Below, piece after piece: positions 53,760-63,334 of a stretch of 64,000 nt of DNA (positions within the stretch are counted from its first letter, which is position 1; every line of letters starts with the position of its first letter). The DNA comes from an uncultured Flavobacteriales bacterium (GTDB taxonomy: Bacteria > Bacteroidota > Bacteroidia > Flavobacteriales_G > Salibacteraceae). The stretch lies in the NCBI GenBank assembly GCA_905181855.1, contig CAJIZE010000005.1, positions 1 to 64,000 of the forward strand. Direction: 5' to 3'. The position numbers and the translations under genes are program-made. A model generated the notes under the pieces. That model did no database searches. It saw only the letters and a list, made by a program, of their open reading frames with translations, and was not told where the DNA came from.

Positions 53760-54455
53760 CTACTGAGTAAAGAAATGCTCTAGTTCTTTAAGGGTGTTTT
53801 CGTTGGTTGAAATATCGTTTACAAGGGTGCCTTTTTCGAGTATTACAATTCTGCCACAAACATCTGCAACATGGCTTAAATCATGCGATGATATTAACAT
53901 GGTTACTTCGCCATTTTGGTCTAAATCTTTAAGAAACGTTTTCAATCTAATTTGAGTAGAAGGGTCAAGGTTAGCAAATGGCTCATCCAGTATTAAAATT
54001 TCAGGGTCGCCAATCAGTGCGGCTATAATCCCAACTTTTTTTTGATTCCCTTTAGATAAGTCTCTAATGTATTTCCCTTGGTTCAAGATTTCGCCATTAA
54101 ACAACTCGAAAAATTGTTTTAAAAAATCAGCAATTTCTGATTTCGATTTTTGATATAAAGAGCCAATAAAATAGAAATACTCTTCTGGAGTTAAAAAATC
54201 GATAAGAAAATGTTCATCTAAATATGAACCTGTGTATTCTTTCCATTCTTCATTATTCGAAACTATAAAATCTTTAAGCTTTACGATTCCAGATTTTGGT
54301 TGAATTAAATCCAATATACATCTGAACATTGTTGTTTTGCCAGCTCCATTGTTTCCAACCAATCCAATGCTTTGACCTTTTTCAATATATAGTTCTTCGA
54401 TATCTAGAACAACTTTATTACCGTATACTTTTTGAAGGTTTTGAATGCTAATCAT
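53760..54455 (-). CDS. ABC transporter ATP-binding protein
   Basis: A 231-residue single ABC domain: Walker A GLVGNNGAGKTT, signature RDLSKGNQKKVG, Walker B ILILDEPFANLD and switch histidine in LISSHDLSHV. The signature LSKGNQ is common in exporter ATPases of the ABC-2 or gliding type. Its start overlaps the DUF5687 permease stop by 4 bp, so the two form one exporter. Substrate unknown. Confidence 0.93.
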   Translation of the reverse strand: MISIQNLQKVYGNKVVLDIEELYIEKGQSIGLVGNNGAGKTTMFRCILDLIQPKSGIVKLKDFIVSNNEEWKEYTGSYLDEHFLIDFLTPEEYFYFIGSLYQKSKSEIADFLKQFFELFNGEILNQGKYIRDLSKGNQKKVGIIAALIGDPEILILDEPFANLDPSTQIRLKTFLKDLDQNGEVTMLISSHDLSHVADVCGRIVILEKGTLVNDISTNENTLKELEHFFTQ

Positions 54456-55915
54456 GATTCTCTGAAGTTTGATGCCATTTGATATTTCTTGGTAATTATT
54501 CTTTGTTCAACAATTTTAGAAAGAGGACCTTTTAATAAAATACCTATTATTCCAACCATTGCCAATGCAAGTATCCCTGCTTCTTGAGAAACCAATACAT
54601 GAAATGGGGCAAAAACAAAGACGGGTAGCCCCATCATTGGAAGAACAATAATAAACTGCTGATAACTTGTGCCTTGATAATTAAAGAACGTGCTTTTAGA
54701 GAGATCTATTTTTTTTGGATTAAGGGTGGAGAAATACATGACTACCCAAAAGTTTATACCCATATTGAATAAAGCCATTGCCAAATTTACTTGGATTATT
54801 TCAATTCCATAAGGAATGTAGATTAACGAAAGTAAAAAGGAAATAAATGTAATAAATGAGAATAAGTAGAATTTACCGATTACATATTTCTTGATTTGAA
54901 CATTGCGCGCCATCAAAAGGTCAAAATAACTACTTTCCCAGCTAAATAAAAATTGTCCGTAGTTAAGAACAAACATACCTGTAATCATTAATCCGGCCAC
55001 AATGAGCATGAAAACATTGGTACTTTGCGGGTAGAGCATGTAGCCATAAAGAAAGAACACAAACGAAACAATGGTAACTGATTTCGGTCTTTTGTTACGC
55101 CATATCAGCTTTAATTCTAGTTCAATTAATTTTCCAATTTCGGCAAGAGGCTCCAAAAACTCTAATGATGTGCTTTTAGCATCTTTCTTTTTAAGTGTGC
55201 CTAAATTCTCGATGTAGGCTCTCGATTTAAAAAACTTAAAAACCCCGAAATAGGTCAATACGAGCATGACTACTGGAATTAAAGCAAGAAACTCGTTCCT
55301 AATTATGGAGGTGAAAAATAATTGAGAGTAAGTGGTTAATATAAGTATACTGTAGTAATCAAGAATACCAATTAGTACGATGGATAAACCAAAAATTGCT
55401 ACGATGTAGGGTTTCTCCATTAGCAACTTTTTAAGATAAATCACCAAATAACTATTTACAAGATTGAAACTTACTAAGGCTATAAGCCAAGCAACTGCTC
55501 CACTGGTAGATTCGTATTCAGCGACCCAACCAAAAGCAAATGGAATGGTCAACAATAAAATTGAAGAATTAAAGATGCTTAACCCAGAACGGAGCAAAAC
55601 TAAATTTAGAATTTTATGTTTTTTTATTGGTAAATGTAAATATTGAGCAATAGAAACAACAGGAGATTGCTGCATGTAAAAGCGTATAAATATATCAGCT
55701 AAAAAATAGTAGATAATCCCTTTATTGAAATTATCAATAGGGCTTTGACCGGGAAAAAGGTCCATGAGTATATCGCCAGCCATGTAACTGAGAAATATAA
55801 AATTTGCAGCGATATAGACAAAGAACAAAGCCATGACAATGTTTATTGCTAAATTCTTTTGCCAAACAGAGGACCTAAAAAATTCTTTCCACTGATGCTC
55901 GAATATAAATTTCAT
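54452..55915 (-). CDS. DUF5687-family ABC permease
   Basis: A 487-residue membrane protein with about 12 hydrophobic helices. The family start FEHQWKEFFRSSVWQKNLA, FFVYIAANFIFLSYMAGDI and the MQQSPVVSIAQYLHLPIKKH segment mark DUF5687, a Bacteroidota permease family that pairs with single ABC ATPases. It overlaps the ATPase gene by 4 bp and lies upstream of it. Export of an unknown substrate is inferred. Confidence 0.9.
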   Translation of the reverse strand: MKFIFEHQWKEFFRSSVWQKNLAINIVMALFFVYIAANFIFLSYMAGDILMDLFPGQSPIDNFNKGIIYYFLADIFIRFYMQQSPVVSIAQYLHLPIKKHKILNLVLLRSGLSIFNSSILLLTIPFAFGWVAEYESTSGAVAWLIALVSFNLVNSYLVIYLKKLLMEKPYIVAIFGLSIVLIGILDYYSILILTTYSQLFFTSIIRNEFLALIPVVMLVLTYFGVFKFFKSRAYIENLGTLKKKDAKSTSLEFLEPLAEIGKLIELELKLIWRNKRPKSVTIVSFVFFLYGYMLYPQSTNVFMLIVAGLMITGMFVLNYGQFLFSWESSYFDLLMARNVQIKKYVIGKFYLFSFITFISFLLSLIYIPYGIEIIQVNLAMALFNMGINFWVVMYFSTLNPKKIDLSKSTFFNYQGTSYQQFIIVLPMMGLPVFVFAPFHVLVSQEAGILALAMVGIIGILLKGPLSKIVEQRIITKKYQMASNFRES

Positions 55916-56004
55916 TACAAATTAAGAGTTGATTGATTTCAAATATAAACAAGAGGGTCAATAAATGGGGTTGAATCGTACAGAAGGCAATTAACAGTTG
56001 ATGC

Positions 56005-56817
56005 CTAAACCCAAAGGTCTTTTTTCTCTAAATGAACTTCTTTGCCAAAAAATATTTTAGCATTGTGCTCAAATGCATCCGTATAATCTGAGATAAAAAA
56101 TTCATGATTTCCGTGTTTATGGATGCAGAGGAGATTTTTGGATCTTAGAACCTGTTCTACTTTAGAAGCAACAATTTTGCTGGAATCTAAAATATCAATA
56201 TCATGACCAAGAACCGCCCTAAAATCATCCGTTAATAATGGATAGTGGGTGCAACCTAAAACAAGAGCTTCAATATTCATGAAATCGCTTTGTTTTAAAT
56301 ATTTTTCAATTACAAGTTTACTGATGTTGGTATTTGAGAAATTTTCTTCAACTAGCGGGGCAAGAAGCGCAGTAGATTTGCTGGCAACAACAATTGAACT
56401 ATTTGAATCAGCAATTTTATTTTGATAAATATTGCTTGATATAGTTCCTTTAGTACCAATTACGGCAACGTTTTGATATGATGAATTACTAGAGACTAAC
56501 TCAACCATAGGGTCAATAACATTTACTATATCAATACTATTACCATATTTAGTTTTAATTGCATCGTACGCATAGGCTGATGCAGTGTTACAAGCTATAA
56601 CCACAAGCTTACAGCCTTTCGATATAAGATAATCGGTAATTTTTAGAGAATACCTCTCTATCGCTTTTTTAGATTTATCACCGTAAGGTAGATGAGCGGT
56701 ATCTCCGAAGTAAACGATTTGCTCGTTTGGTAAAAGGCTATAAATAGCATTGGCGACTGTTAAGCCGCCAATGCCGGAATCAAAGATTCCAATAGGGTTA
56801 TGTGAGTGGAGTTTTAT
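56005..56817 (-). CDS. murI: Glutamate racemase, apparently starting at ATA
   Basis: Makes D-glutamate for peptidoglycan. The full family sequence is readable as 270 residues: NPIGIFDSGIGGLTVANAI, YFGDTAHLPYGDKS, catalytic cysteine in VIACNTASA, and the second in LGCTHYPLL. Only a GTG at 56604 offers a usual start, but that would remove 71 essential residues including DSG and FGDTAHLPYG. In the full frame the first stop upstream leaves only ATT (56826) or ATA (56817) before IKLHSHNP. ATA overlaps the TAA of the preceding ompH gene as ATAA, like a normal ATGA coupling, with AGGA about 4 bases before it. Either ATA is used, or an ATG has mutated. Confidence 0.85.
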   Translation of the reverse strand: MKLHSHNPIGIFDSGIGGLTVANAIYSLLPNEQIVYFGDTAHLPYGDKSKKAIERYSLKITDYLISKGCKLVVIACNTASAYAYDAIKTKYGNSIDIVNVIDPMVELVSSNSSYQNVAVIGTKGTISSNIYQNKIADSNSSIVVASKSTALLAPLVEENFSNTNISKLVIEKYLKQSDFMNIEALVLGCTHYPLLTDDFRAVLGHDIDILDSSKIVASKVEQVLRSKNLLCIHKHGNHEFFISDYTDAFEHNAKIFFGKEVHLEKKDLWV

Positions 56818-57329
56818 TGTATTCCTAATTTAGTTTTAACTAAAGGTAATATATCGTCTGTTTCAGGGAAATATAAAACGACCCCAGCGCTAGTATCAAG
56901 AATATAAGAATATTCATTTTCTTTTGCAACAGCTTCAATAGCCGTATTTGCTTTTTCAAGCATAGGTTGCATTAGTTCTTGTTCTTTTGTTTGAATGGAT
57001 TGTTGAGCCTTTACTTGAAAGTCTCTAATTCTTTGCTCTAAGCTACCAAGTTCCTCTTCTTTTGACTCTCTAACTGGAGCAGCCATTACCTGAGCATTAG
57101 TTTGATATTCAGTCAATTTCTTTTCGTATTCGGAAGTCATGCTACTCAATTGGTCTTCAAGGGATTTAGCAAAAGTCTGTAAATCTGTCTCAGCTGTTTT
57201 TCTTTCTGGCATCAATAGCAAAAGGTCATTTGAATTAACATGACCAATTTTTGATTTGGTTTGAGCAATTAATCCTGTTGGGATAATTAACATTAGGGCA
57301 AATACCGCTTTTATAATTTGTGTTTTCAT
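56814..57329 (-). CDS. OmpH/Skp-like periplasmic chaperone 2
   Basis: 171 residues: signal peptide (MKTQIIKAVFALMLIIPTGLIAQ), then a small beta core (KIGHVNSNDLLLLMPER) and a long coiled coil (about 45-135) that forms the tentacle. C-terminal strand ILDTSAGVVLYFPETDDI is typical. Skp holds unfolded outer-membrane proteins in the periplasm. It is the second of two ompH genes after bamA, 43 bp from the first, and its stop overlaps the proposed murI start. Confidence 0.93.
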   Translation of the reverse strand: MKTQIIKAVFALMLIIPTGLIAQTKSKIGHVNSNDLLLLMPERKTAETDLQTFAKSLEDQLSSMTSEYEKKLTEYQTNAQVMAAPVRESKEEELGSLEQRIRDFQVKAQQSIQTKEQELMQPMLEKANTAIEAVAKENEYSYILDTSAGVVLYFPETDDILPLVKTKLGIQ

Positions 57330-57372
57330 TTTTCGAATTTTAATTTTGGCAAAAATATGTTTATTTAGTAAT

Positions 57373-57879
57373 CTACTTTAACTTGCGGAGAACTTCTTCG
57401 CTTTTGTCGTATTTAGGGTCAGAGTATAAAATGTTGGTTTGGCCTGCCGAATCAAATATAATCGCATAATTGTTCCTGTCTGCCATTTCTTTTATTTCTT
57501 TGAAAACTTTATCTTGAATTGGCTTAACCAGTTCCTTACGCTTATTAAAGAGCTCACCTTCCAACCCAAATTTTTGTTTCTGATAAGCTCTAGCTTCTTT
57601 TTCTTTTGTGTCAATTGCTTGTTGTTTTTTGTTACGCATTTCATCCGTAAGCAATATCTGTTCCGCTTTTAAAGTTTTACGTAATTCTTCAAGCTCAGCA
57701 TATTTAGCCTCAATAGTTTTTTGCCATTGTTCAGAAAGGGCATCAAGTTCTTTTTGAGCTTCAGCATATTCTTCAACATTTTCAAGAATGTAATCAGTGT
57801 CTATGTATGCAAAACGTTGAGCTTTAGAGGTTGTGCCAATTGAAATTAAGATAATAAAAGCTAATATTTTTTTTTTCAT
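57373..57879 (-). CDS. OmpH/Skp-like periplasmic chaperone 1
   Basis: 168 residues from the ATG at 57879 (MKKKILAFIILISIGTTSKAQ), which gives a proper signal peptide. An earlier in-frame start at 57900 lies inside bamA and adds non-signal residues. RFAYIDTDYILENVEEYAEAQKELD begins the Skp fold, followed by the coiled coil and the strand YAIIFDSAGQTNILYSDPKYD. It works with BamA in outer-membrane protein assembly. Located 10 bp after the bamA stop. Confidence 0.93.
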   Translation of the reverse strand: MKKKILAFIILISIGTTSKAQRFAYIDTDYILENVEEYAEAQKELDALSEQWQKTIEAKYAELEELRKTLKAEQILLTDEMRNKKQQAIDTKEKEARAYQKQKFGLEGELFNKRKELVKPIQDKVFKEIKEMADRNNYAIIFDSAGQTNILYSDPKYDKSEEVLRKLK

Positions 57880-57889
57880 AGCAGTAAAA

Positions 57890-60529
57890 TTAAAGATCAC
57901 CTAAATTGGCTCCAATAGTAAATGTAACTTTATACTTGGCCATGTTCGGTGCTGAAGGTATGTCATCAAACCTATAACCCCAGTCAAGCCCAAGCAATCC
58001 AAACATGGGTAAAAATATACGAACTCCAAAACCAGCAGTTCTTTTAACATCAAACGGATTAAAGGTTGAAAAACTATTCCAAGAATTTCCGGCTTCAGCA
58101 AATGCAAGCCCATAGATAGTTGCTGAAGGGTTTAATGTAAACGGATAACGAAGTTCAGCTGTGTATTTTGAAATAACTGTTCCACCATTAACTGGAGAAA
58201 CTGAGTTGTCATCATAGCCTCTCAAAGAAATGATCTCTCGTCCATCAAGAGCAAAACCTGTTAAGCCAGCTCCACCGAGATAAAACCTTTCGATTGGTGC
58301 CGCGCCAACTTTTTTATTATAATGACCTAAAAACCCAAAACCTATCTTAGTATTTAAAACCAGATTTCCAATGAGTGAAGTGAAAGTCGATGATGTGAAT
58401 TTCCATTTGTAGTATTCCACCCATCGATACCGCTCTTGATCCGAGATGTCAGAGTAATCTTTATTATTAAAATAAGAATAAGGTGCCGTTGCTTGTAACG
58501 AAACTTTGAACTGAGAACCCATTCTTGGATATATTGCTTGATCAATAGAACTTCGAATTAAAGATCCTTTTAGGAATAGATTGTTGGCTGTTCCGGTGGC
58601 GAAAATAAACTGATTCCAATCCTGAAGATCATAGTTTTGATATGCTAATTCTCCTTGCGCTGTGAAGTAATCATCTGGCCATTTCAGCCTTTTACCAAGT
58701 CCTAAGGATATACCTGAAATTTTCACATATGCTCTGTTAGGGTTTAGCGCTTTTTTGCCATCTGAATTGGTTGAGTCGGTTAAGAATTTCCTAGCGTTAG
58801 ATTGAATAGAACGATAAGCTGTAACTGAAAATGAATTAGGTTTTTTGCCGCCTAACCAAGGTTCGGTAAAAGACATATTGTATGATTGATAGAAAAATCC
58901 GTTACTCTGTGCCCTAATAGATAGTCTTTGTCCATCACCTGCCGGTACAGGCCTCCAGGCATCTTTTTTGAACATATTTGACAAGGCAAAATTGTTAAAA
59001 GAAACGCCAAGCGTACCAACGATACTTCCCCCTCCGAAACCACCAGATAGTTCTATTTGATCCGAAGGAGATTCAACAACTCCGTATTCAATATCAACGG
59101 TACCATCCGCTTGATTTGGCTTTGGGTTAACTTGCAGTTGCTCTGCATCGAAATAGCCTAATACAGATAACTCGCGTTGAGATCTTATGATGTCAGACCG
59201 GCTAAATAATTCACCTGGTTTAGTTCTTATTTCACGGAGCACAACATAGTCATTGGTTTTGGTGTTTCCTTTAATGGTGACTTCATTTATTCTTGCTTGC
59301 TGGCCCTCATAAATTTGAATTTCTAAATCAATAGTATCAGTTCTTACACTAACCTCAACAGGGTTCACTTGAAAAAATAGGTAACCATCGTCCATATATA
59401 AAGAGCTGATATCTTTGCTGTTTGGATCCATGTAAAGTCTTGATTCTAGTTTCTCAGGATCATAAATTTCACCTTTGTCAATCCCAATAGTATTGCTTAG
59501 CTGACGTGAGGTGAACTTTTTGTTCCCAACCCATTTTATATTACCAAAATAGTACTGTGGGCCCTCGTTAATTTCCATATAAATAGAAACCGTATTGTTA
59601 TCGTTTTTAGAAATCGAGTCTTTAACAATGGCAGCATCCCGATATCCTTTTTTGTTGTATTTCGTAATGATAGCTTCTTTATCTGCATCAAAATTACTTT
59701 CAATGAATTTCGAAGACTTGAAGATTCTCACTCTAGCATTTTCGCCGAAATATTCAAATATTTCTTCAAACCCTCTTTTCTGGCCTTTATTCATAAATGC
59801 TATCGCAGATGCCAAAAACATTCCATCAAAATCGATTAATGGCCTAAATGAAGATTGCTCTTTTGTTTCTTTAAGCGATGACTTTAGTTTGGTTTGAGAA
59901 AATGCATCGTTGCCAACAATTGTAATGCTTTGAATTTTTACTTTTTCGTTTTTATTTACATCAATCATTAACGAAACATGGTTAAAAGAAGCGGTGTCTT
60001 TAACTTGTTCGATATCTACGGTGCAATTGTAGAAACCTTTATCAATAAATAGTTGTTTGATTTTATTTGATGTAGACAGCATCAAATTATCGGTAACAAT
60101 TTTTTCGCGATAGAGATTAATTTCCTCTCTTACATCATCAATTTCAGTTTTCTTTAACCCTGAAAACTGAAACTTAGAAAGCCTTGGTCTTTCTACAATT
60201 AGGATGGTAAGAAATATTGTTTCGCCGGTTATCTTATCAGACTTTATTTGAATGTCACCAAATAGTCCCTGATCCCATAAATTGTTGATTGCATTAGAAA
60301 TATCGTCACCAGGTATGGTGATTTTTTCTCCTGCTTTTAAACCGCTAAGTAGACCTAGGGCATTAGGGTCAAGAATTTGAGTGCCTTCAATTTTAACTCC
60401 GCCAATAATATAATCTTTCGGACTATTAAAGGAAGGTTTGGTGTCTGAGCCAATTAATCTTTGTTGAGCAAACGAGGTAATGCTACAAAGCATCAAACTT
60501 AGTATTACTAGGTGAAGTTTAAATTTCAT
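57890..60529 (-). CDS. bamA: Outer-membrane protein assembly factor BamA
   Basis: 879 residues: signal peptide (ending TSFAQ), POTRA repeats over about 40-480 (IIGGVKIEGTQILDPNAL, KIQSITIVGNDAFS, RINEVTIKGNTKTNDYVVLREIRTKPGE), and a C-terminal 16-strand Omp85 barrel with the lid-loop signature region GGAGLTGFALDGREIISLRGY and GFGVRIFLPMFGLLGLDWGY near the end. It inserts barrel proteins in the outer membrane. The start overlaps the uppS stop by one base. Longer than E. coli BamA (810), normal for Bacteroidota. Confidence 0.97.
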   Translation of the reverse strand: MKFKLHLVILSLMLCSITSFAQQRLIGSDTKPSFNSPKDYIIGGVKIEGTQILDPNALGLLSGLKAGEKITIPGDDISNAINNLWDQGLFGDIQIKSDKITGETIFLTILIVERPRLSKFQFSGLKKTEIDDVREEINLYREKIVTDNLMLSTSNKIKQLFIDKGFYNCTVDIEQVKDTASFNHVSLMIDVNKNEKVKIQSITIVGNDAFSQTKLKSSLKETKEQSSFRPLIDFDGMFLASAIAFMNKGQKRGFEEIFEYFGENARVRIFKSSKFIESNFDADKEAIITKYNKKGYRDAAIVKDSISKNDNNTVSIYMEINEGPQYYFGNIKWVGNKKFTSRQLSNTIGIDKGEIYDPEKLESRLYMDPNSKDISSLYMDDGYLFFQVNPVEVSVRTDTIDLEIQIYEGQQARINEVTIKGNTKTNDYVVLREIRTKPGELFSRSDIIRSQRELSVLGYFDAEQLQVNPKPNQADGTVDIEYGVVESPSDQIELSGGFGGGSIVGTLGVSFNNFALSNMFKKDAWRPVPAGDGQRLSIRAQSNGFFYQSYNMSFTEPWLGGKKPNSFSVTAYRSIQSNARKFLTDSTNSDGKKALNPNRAYVKISGISLGLGKRLKWPDDYFTAQGELAYQNYDLQDWNQFIFATGTANNLFLKGSLIRSSIDQAIYPRMGSQFKVSLQATAPYSYFNNKDYSDISDQERYRWVEYYKWKFTSSTFTSLIGNLVLNTKIGFGFLGHYNKKVGAAPIERFYLGGAGLTGFALDGREIISLRGYDDNSVSPVNGGTVISKYTAELRYPFTLNPSATIYGLAFAEAGNSWNSFSTFNPFDVKRTAGFGVRIFLPMFGLLGLDWGYRFDDIPSAPNMAKYKVTFTIGANLGDL

Positions 60530-61290
60530 TATTTGCTTGCTATTTGCTCACTTGTTTTACCAAACCTTCGTTCTCTACTTTGAAATTCAATGATCGCTTT
60601 GAATAGGTCTTCTTTTCTGAAGTCAGGCCAAAATTTGTCAAGAAATTTCAATTCAGAATAAGCCAATTGCCAAAGTAAAAAGTTACTTATTCGGTATTCA
60701 CCTGAAGTACGAATCATTAATTCAGGATCGGGGTAATCTTTCGTTGATAAATATGAACTAAAAATAGCTTCATCAATTTCATCAGTAGTAAGTTGACCGT
60801 TTTTGATGTCGTTGGCTACCTTTTTTGTGGCTTCCAATATCTCCCATTTTGCGCTATAACTTAAAGCTAAAATCAAAGTTGTTTTTTTATGGTTTTTCGT
60901 TTTGTCAATTGCCACCTGAAGTTCGTCAAAGCATTTTTTTGGAAGACTTTTTAAGTCACCAATGGCTTGTAAACGAATATCGTTGTCTTTTAGTGTTTTA
61001 ATTTCTTTATTTAAAGTAGAAACCAACAACTCCATCAAAGCATTTACTTCAAATTTTGGTCTGTTCCAATTTTCAGTAGAAAAAGCATATAGTGTCAAAT
61101 ATTTGATGCCTACTTCAGCGCAACCTTCAACTGTTTCACGAACTGCTGTTATTGCATTTTTATGACCAAAAATTCTTGACAAACCTCGGCCTTTTGCCCA
61201 TCTGCCATTCCCATCCATAATTACCGCAACATGCTTAGGTAATTTAGACGGTATAATTTTATTTCTTAAGTCCTCTAAAGAATTGTTCAT
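60529..61290 (-). CDS. uppS: Isoprenyl transferase (undecaprenyl diphosphate synthase)
   Basis: 253 residues: AVIMDGNGRWAKGRG with catalytic D26, GHKNAITAVRETVEGC, LYAFSTENWNRP and the terminal DPELMIRTSGEYRISNFLLWQLAYSE blocks. It makes the C55 lipid carrier for peptidoglycan and O-glycans in the cytoplasm. Neighbours DUF6089 upstream (34-bp gap) and bamA downstream (1-bp overlap) show a shared envelope operon. Confidence 0.97.
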   Translation of the reverse strand: MNNSLEDLRNKIIPSKLPKHVAVIMDGNGRWAKGRGLSRIFGHKNAITAVRETVEGCAEVGIKYLTLYAFSTENWNRPKFEVNALMELLVSTLNKEIKTLKDNDIRLQAIGDLKSLPKKCFDELQVAIDKTKNHKKTTLILALSYSAKWEILEATKKVANDIKNGQLTTDEIDEAIFSSYLSTKDYPDPELMIRTSGEYRISNFLLWQLAYSELKFLDKFWPDFRKEDLFKAIIEFQSRERRFGKTSEQIASK

Positions 61291-61324
61291 TTAATTGAAT
61301 GGTCGCCAAAAGGTGGCAAATATA

Positions 61325-62134
61325 TTAATAAAAGGGGGTGAAATGACAGCTAGAAGGATCCTTGGTTATTCTAAAAGCAAGGCCAAAACTCATATAACCA
61401 TACCAATCATTGGTCTGTCGATTTCCACGTTGAGATTCCCAATTATTGTTAAAGGCTGTTAATTGGTTGGTGCTCCTATTTGAAACACTTGCTGTTAGTG
61501 CAGATACCTTGCTTGGGTCAGGATAAAATCCGCTAACATCATCGAGATAGTCTGTGAATGTTTTTCGCATTCCCCAAGCTATATTTATTGAAAGACGTTG
61601 GAGAATTCTAGCCTTTATACCAATCCCAATAGGAATATTTAAATTAACTCTGTTATAAGACTCTGTTTGACCTTCTGTCATTAGTAACCTAAGATCATAC
61701 AAATTACCGTTTAGCTCGGTTTTGGGTTCCATATAAAACACTCCTAATCCACCAAAAAGGTACGGGCTTATTTTATCGTTTTCATTGAAATTGCGGTATT
61801 CTAAAAAATTAAATTCAAATACTGAGGAAAATTCATAGATAGGTGAATTGAACGAAAGATTCCTCAGGTTATTAGTAGGATTAGAAGAAAGAGCATCATC
61901 TCCGTTTACTTTAGCAATTAGAATTTGATTTTTCCAGCTCCACCGTCCGTCAAAATTATTTCTAATAAAGACGGAAAAACCAGTGTTTAATAAATCTGAA
62001 GTAAAATGACTGGTAGTATTTAGGTCTCCAACATAGTAAGATTGACCAAAAGTTGCCCCTAGCTCAACATTAGGTTGAGGAAAACAAAATGAAGATATAG
62101 TTAAACTTAAAAAAAGGAGCTGAATTTGTTTCAT
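61325..62134 (-). CDS. DUF6089 (PorG-like) outer-membrane protein
   Basis: 269 residues with a signal peptide (MKQIQLLFLSLTISSFCFP). Barrel-like strands include ELGATFGQSYYVGDLNTT, ISPYLFGGLGVFYMEPKTEL, MTEGQTESYNRVNLNIPIG and IGIKARILQRLSINIAWGMR. The block order matches DUF6089, related to PorG of the type IX secretion system. Position between nadK and uppS-bamA is the usual one in Flavobacteriales. Role in T9SS is by homology, not shown here. Confidence 0.87.
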   Translation of the reverse strand: MKQIQLLFLSLTISSFCFPQPNVELGATFGQSYYVGDLNTTSHFTSDLLNTGFSVFIRNNFDGRWSWKNQILIAKVNGDDALSSNPTNNLRNLSFNSPIYEFSSVFEFNFLEYRNFNENDKISPYLFGGLGVFYMEPKTELNGNLYDLRLLMTEGQTESYNRVNLNIPIGIGIKARILQRLSINIAWGMRKTFTDYLDDVSGFYPDPSKVSALTASVSNRSTNQLTAFNNNWESQRGNRQTNDWYGYMSFGLAFRITKDPSSCHFTPFY

Positions 62135-62223
62135 GAATAATGAACGAATTTAGAATCGTATTATTAGAAACGAGGTTTGATGCTTTTAACTTTAAGAAAC
62201 TTGTAATGAACCTCAACCATAGC

Positions 62224-62421
62224 CTAAAGATAGTAATCGTTTGATGAGGCGCTACCTCTTTGCTCACCTGTTGTCGTCCAATTTGGTTTGTCTGCAGTAA
62301 CGTTTGGCGACACAAACCCTGCTGCAACACCGCCATAAGCTAATCGTAATGCATCATTGTCGTAAAAAACTGTAATTACTATCAGTAAAGATTGTATTCT
62401 GGTTAGGGTCATTGTTGGCAA
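62224..62421 (-). CDS. Doubtful small ORF in the envelope operon
   Basis: A 65-codon frame (MPTMTLTRIQSLLIVITVF ... GSASSNDYYL) starting 19 bp after the nadK stop in the 306-bp gap before the DUF6089 gene. The N-terminus could be a weak membrane segment; the rest is Gly/Ala/Ser/Asn-rich without a known motif. Operon spacing favours it slightly; composition does not. Otherwise this gap shows nothing recognisable. Confidence 0.25.
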   Translation of the reverse strand: MPTMTLTRIQSLLIVITVFYDNDALRLAYGGVAAGFVSPNVTADKPNWTTTGEQRGSASSNDYYL

Positions 62422-62440
62422 ATATAAAAAATCGAATGAT

Positions 62441-63334
62441 TCAAGAAATGATATTTCTTTTATCTAAACCCCAATTTAATTTATTTCGAATGGTTCCAAG
62501 ATAGGTGTGATGCCTTAATCGAAGCAATTGAATGAAAAAACTATTCTTTGTAATGGTCAATTCTATCGATGAGTCGATGGCTTTAGACCTAGAATCGAGG
62601 GTTACAAGAAATGAACTGCTACGGCCTTCAATTTTAAGTTTTAAAGTTTTGTGGTCAGGAATAACAATAGGTCTTACATTTAGGTTGTGTGGTGCCACAG
62701 GTGTAATAACAAAGTTTTTTGATCCAGGAAACAGGATTGGGCCACCACAGCTCAGAGAGTAGGCGGTAGAGCCTGTTGGGGTTGCTACTATCAGGCCATC
62801 TGCCCAATAGGTATTGATAAATTGGTCGTCCAAAAAACTATGTATGCTAATCATAGAAGAAGAATCTTTTTTATGCACGGTGACTTCATTTAATGCGAAG
62901 TTTGCTCCTTCAAATAAAGGGGTAGAAGCCTCTAAACGTATTGTAGCACGTTCATATTTTTCGAAATCATTCTCTAAAATGGCTGGAGCAATAAGATTAT
63001 ACTCGTTTATTGAGGCGCCAGATAAAAAACCAAGACGACCTGTATTTATTCCCAAAATCGGAATTCCTGAATCTCTTATAAAAGTTGTGGCATCAAGGTA
63101 GGTGCCATCTCCACCTAGCACCAACATTAAATCTACATTGAAATTGTGAAAACTTGACCGATCATAAACCTGAACACCTTTTACGGCATTGGTTCTTGCA
63201 TTAATAAAATCGTAAAATGGTTCATTAATAACCAACTCAATGTTGTTATCAAACAGATCTTTAATAAGCAATTCAACCTTTTCATTTAAATCGCTGGGAT
63301 AAAGTCGGCCAAAAACTGCAACGGTTTTGCTCAT
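62441..63334 (-). CDS. nadK: NAD kinase
   Basis: 297 residues: LVLGGDGTYLDATTFI holds the GGDGT motif, GINTGRLGFLSG the second conserved block, NEVTVHKKDSSSMISI the third, and DGLIVATPTGSTAYSLSCGGP the last. It phosphorylates NAD to NADP in the cytoplasm. Its start overlaps the CBS protein stop by one base, so the two are translationally coupled at the head of the envelope operon. Confidence 0.96.
   Translation of the reverse strand: MSKTVAVFGRLYPSDLNEKVELLIKDLFDNNIELVINEPFYDFINARTNAVKGVQVYDRSSFHNFNVDLMLVLGGDGTYLDATTFIRDSGIPILGINTGRLGFLSGASINEYNLIAPAILENDFEKYERATIRLEASTPLFEGANFALNEVTVHKKDSSSMISIHSFLDDQFINTYWADGLIVATPTGSTAYSLSCGGPILFPGSKNFVITPVAPHNLNVRPIVIPDHKTLKLKIEGRSSSFLVTLDSRSKAIDSSIELTITKNSFFIQLLRLRHHTYLGTIRNKLNWGLDKRNIIS

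Noticed and set aside
56005-56604. Short murI starting at the internal GTG 56604
   Set aside because: It would delete the first 71 residues with the DSG and FGDTAHLPYG motifs needed for racemase activity.
59595-59897. 100-codon plus-strand ORF
   Set aside because: It is antisense to the POTRA region of bamA, with no start signal or family motif.
62070-62336. 88-codon minus-strand ORF overlapping the DUF6089 start
   Set aside because: It overlaps the signal peptide of the DUF6089 gene in another frame and has no family features.
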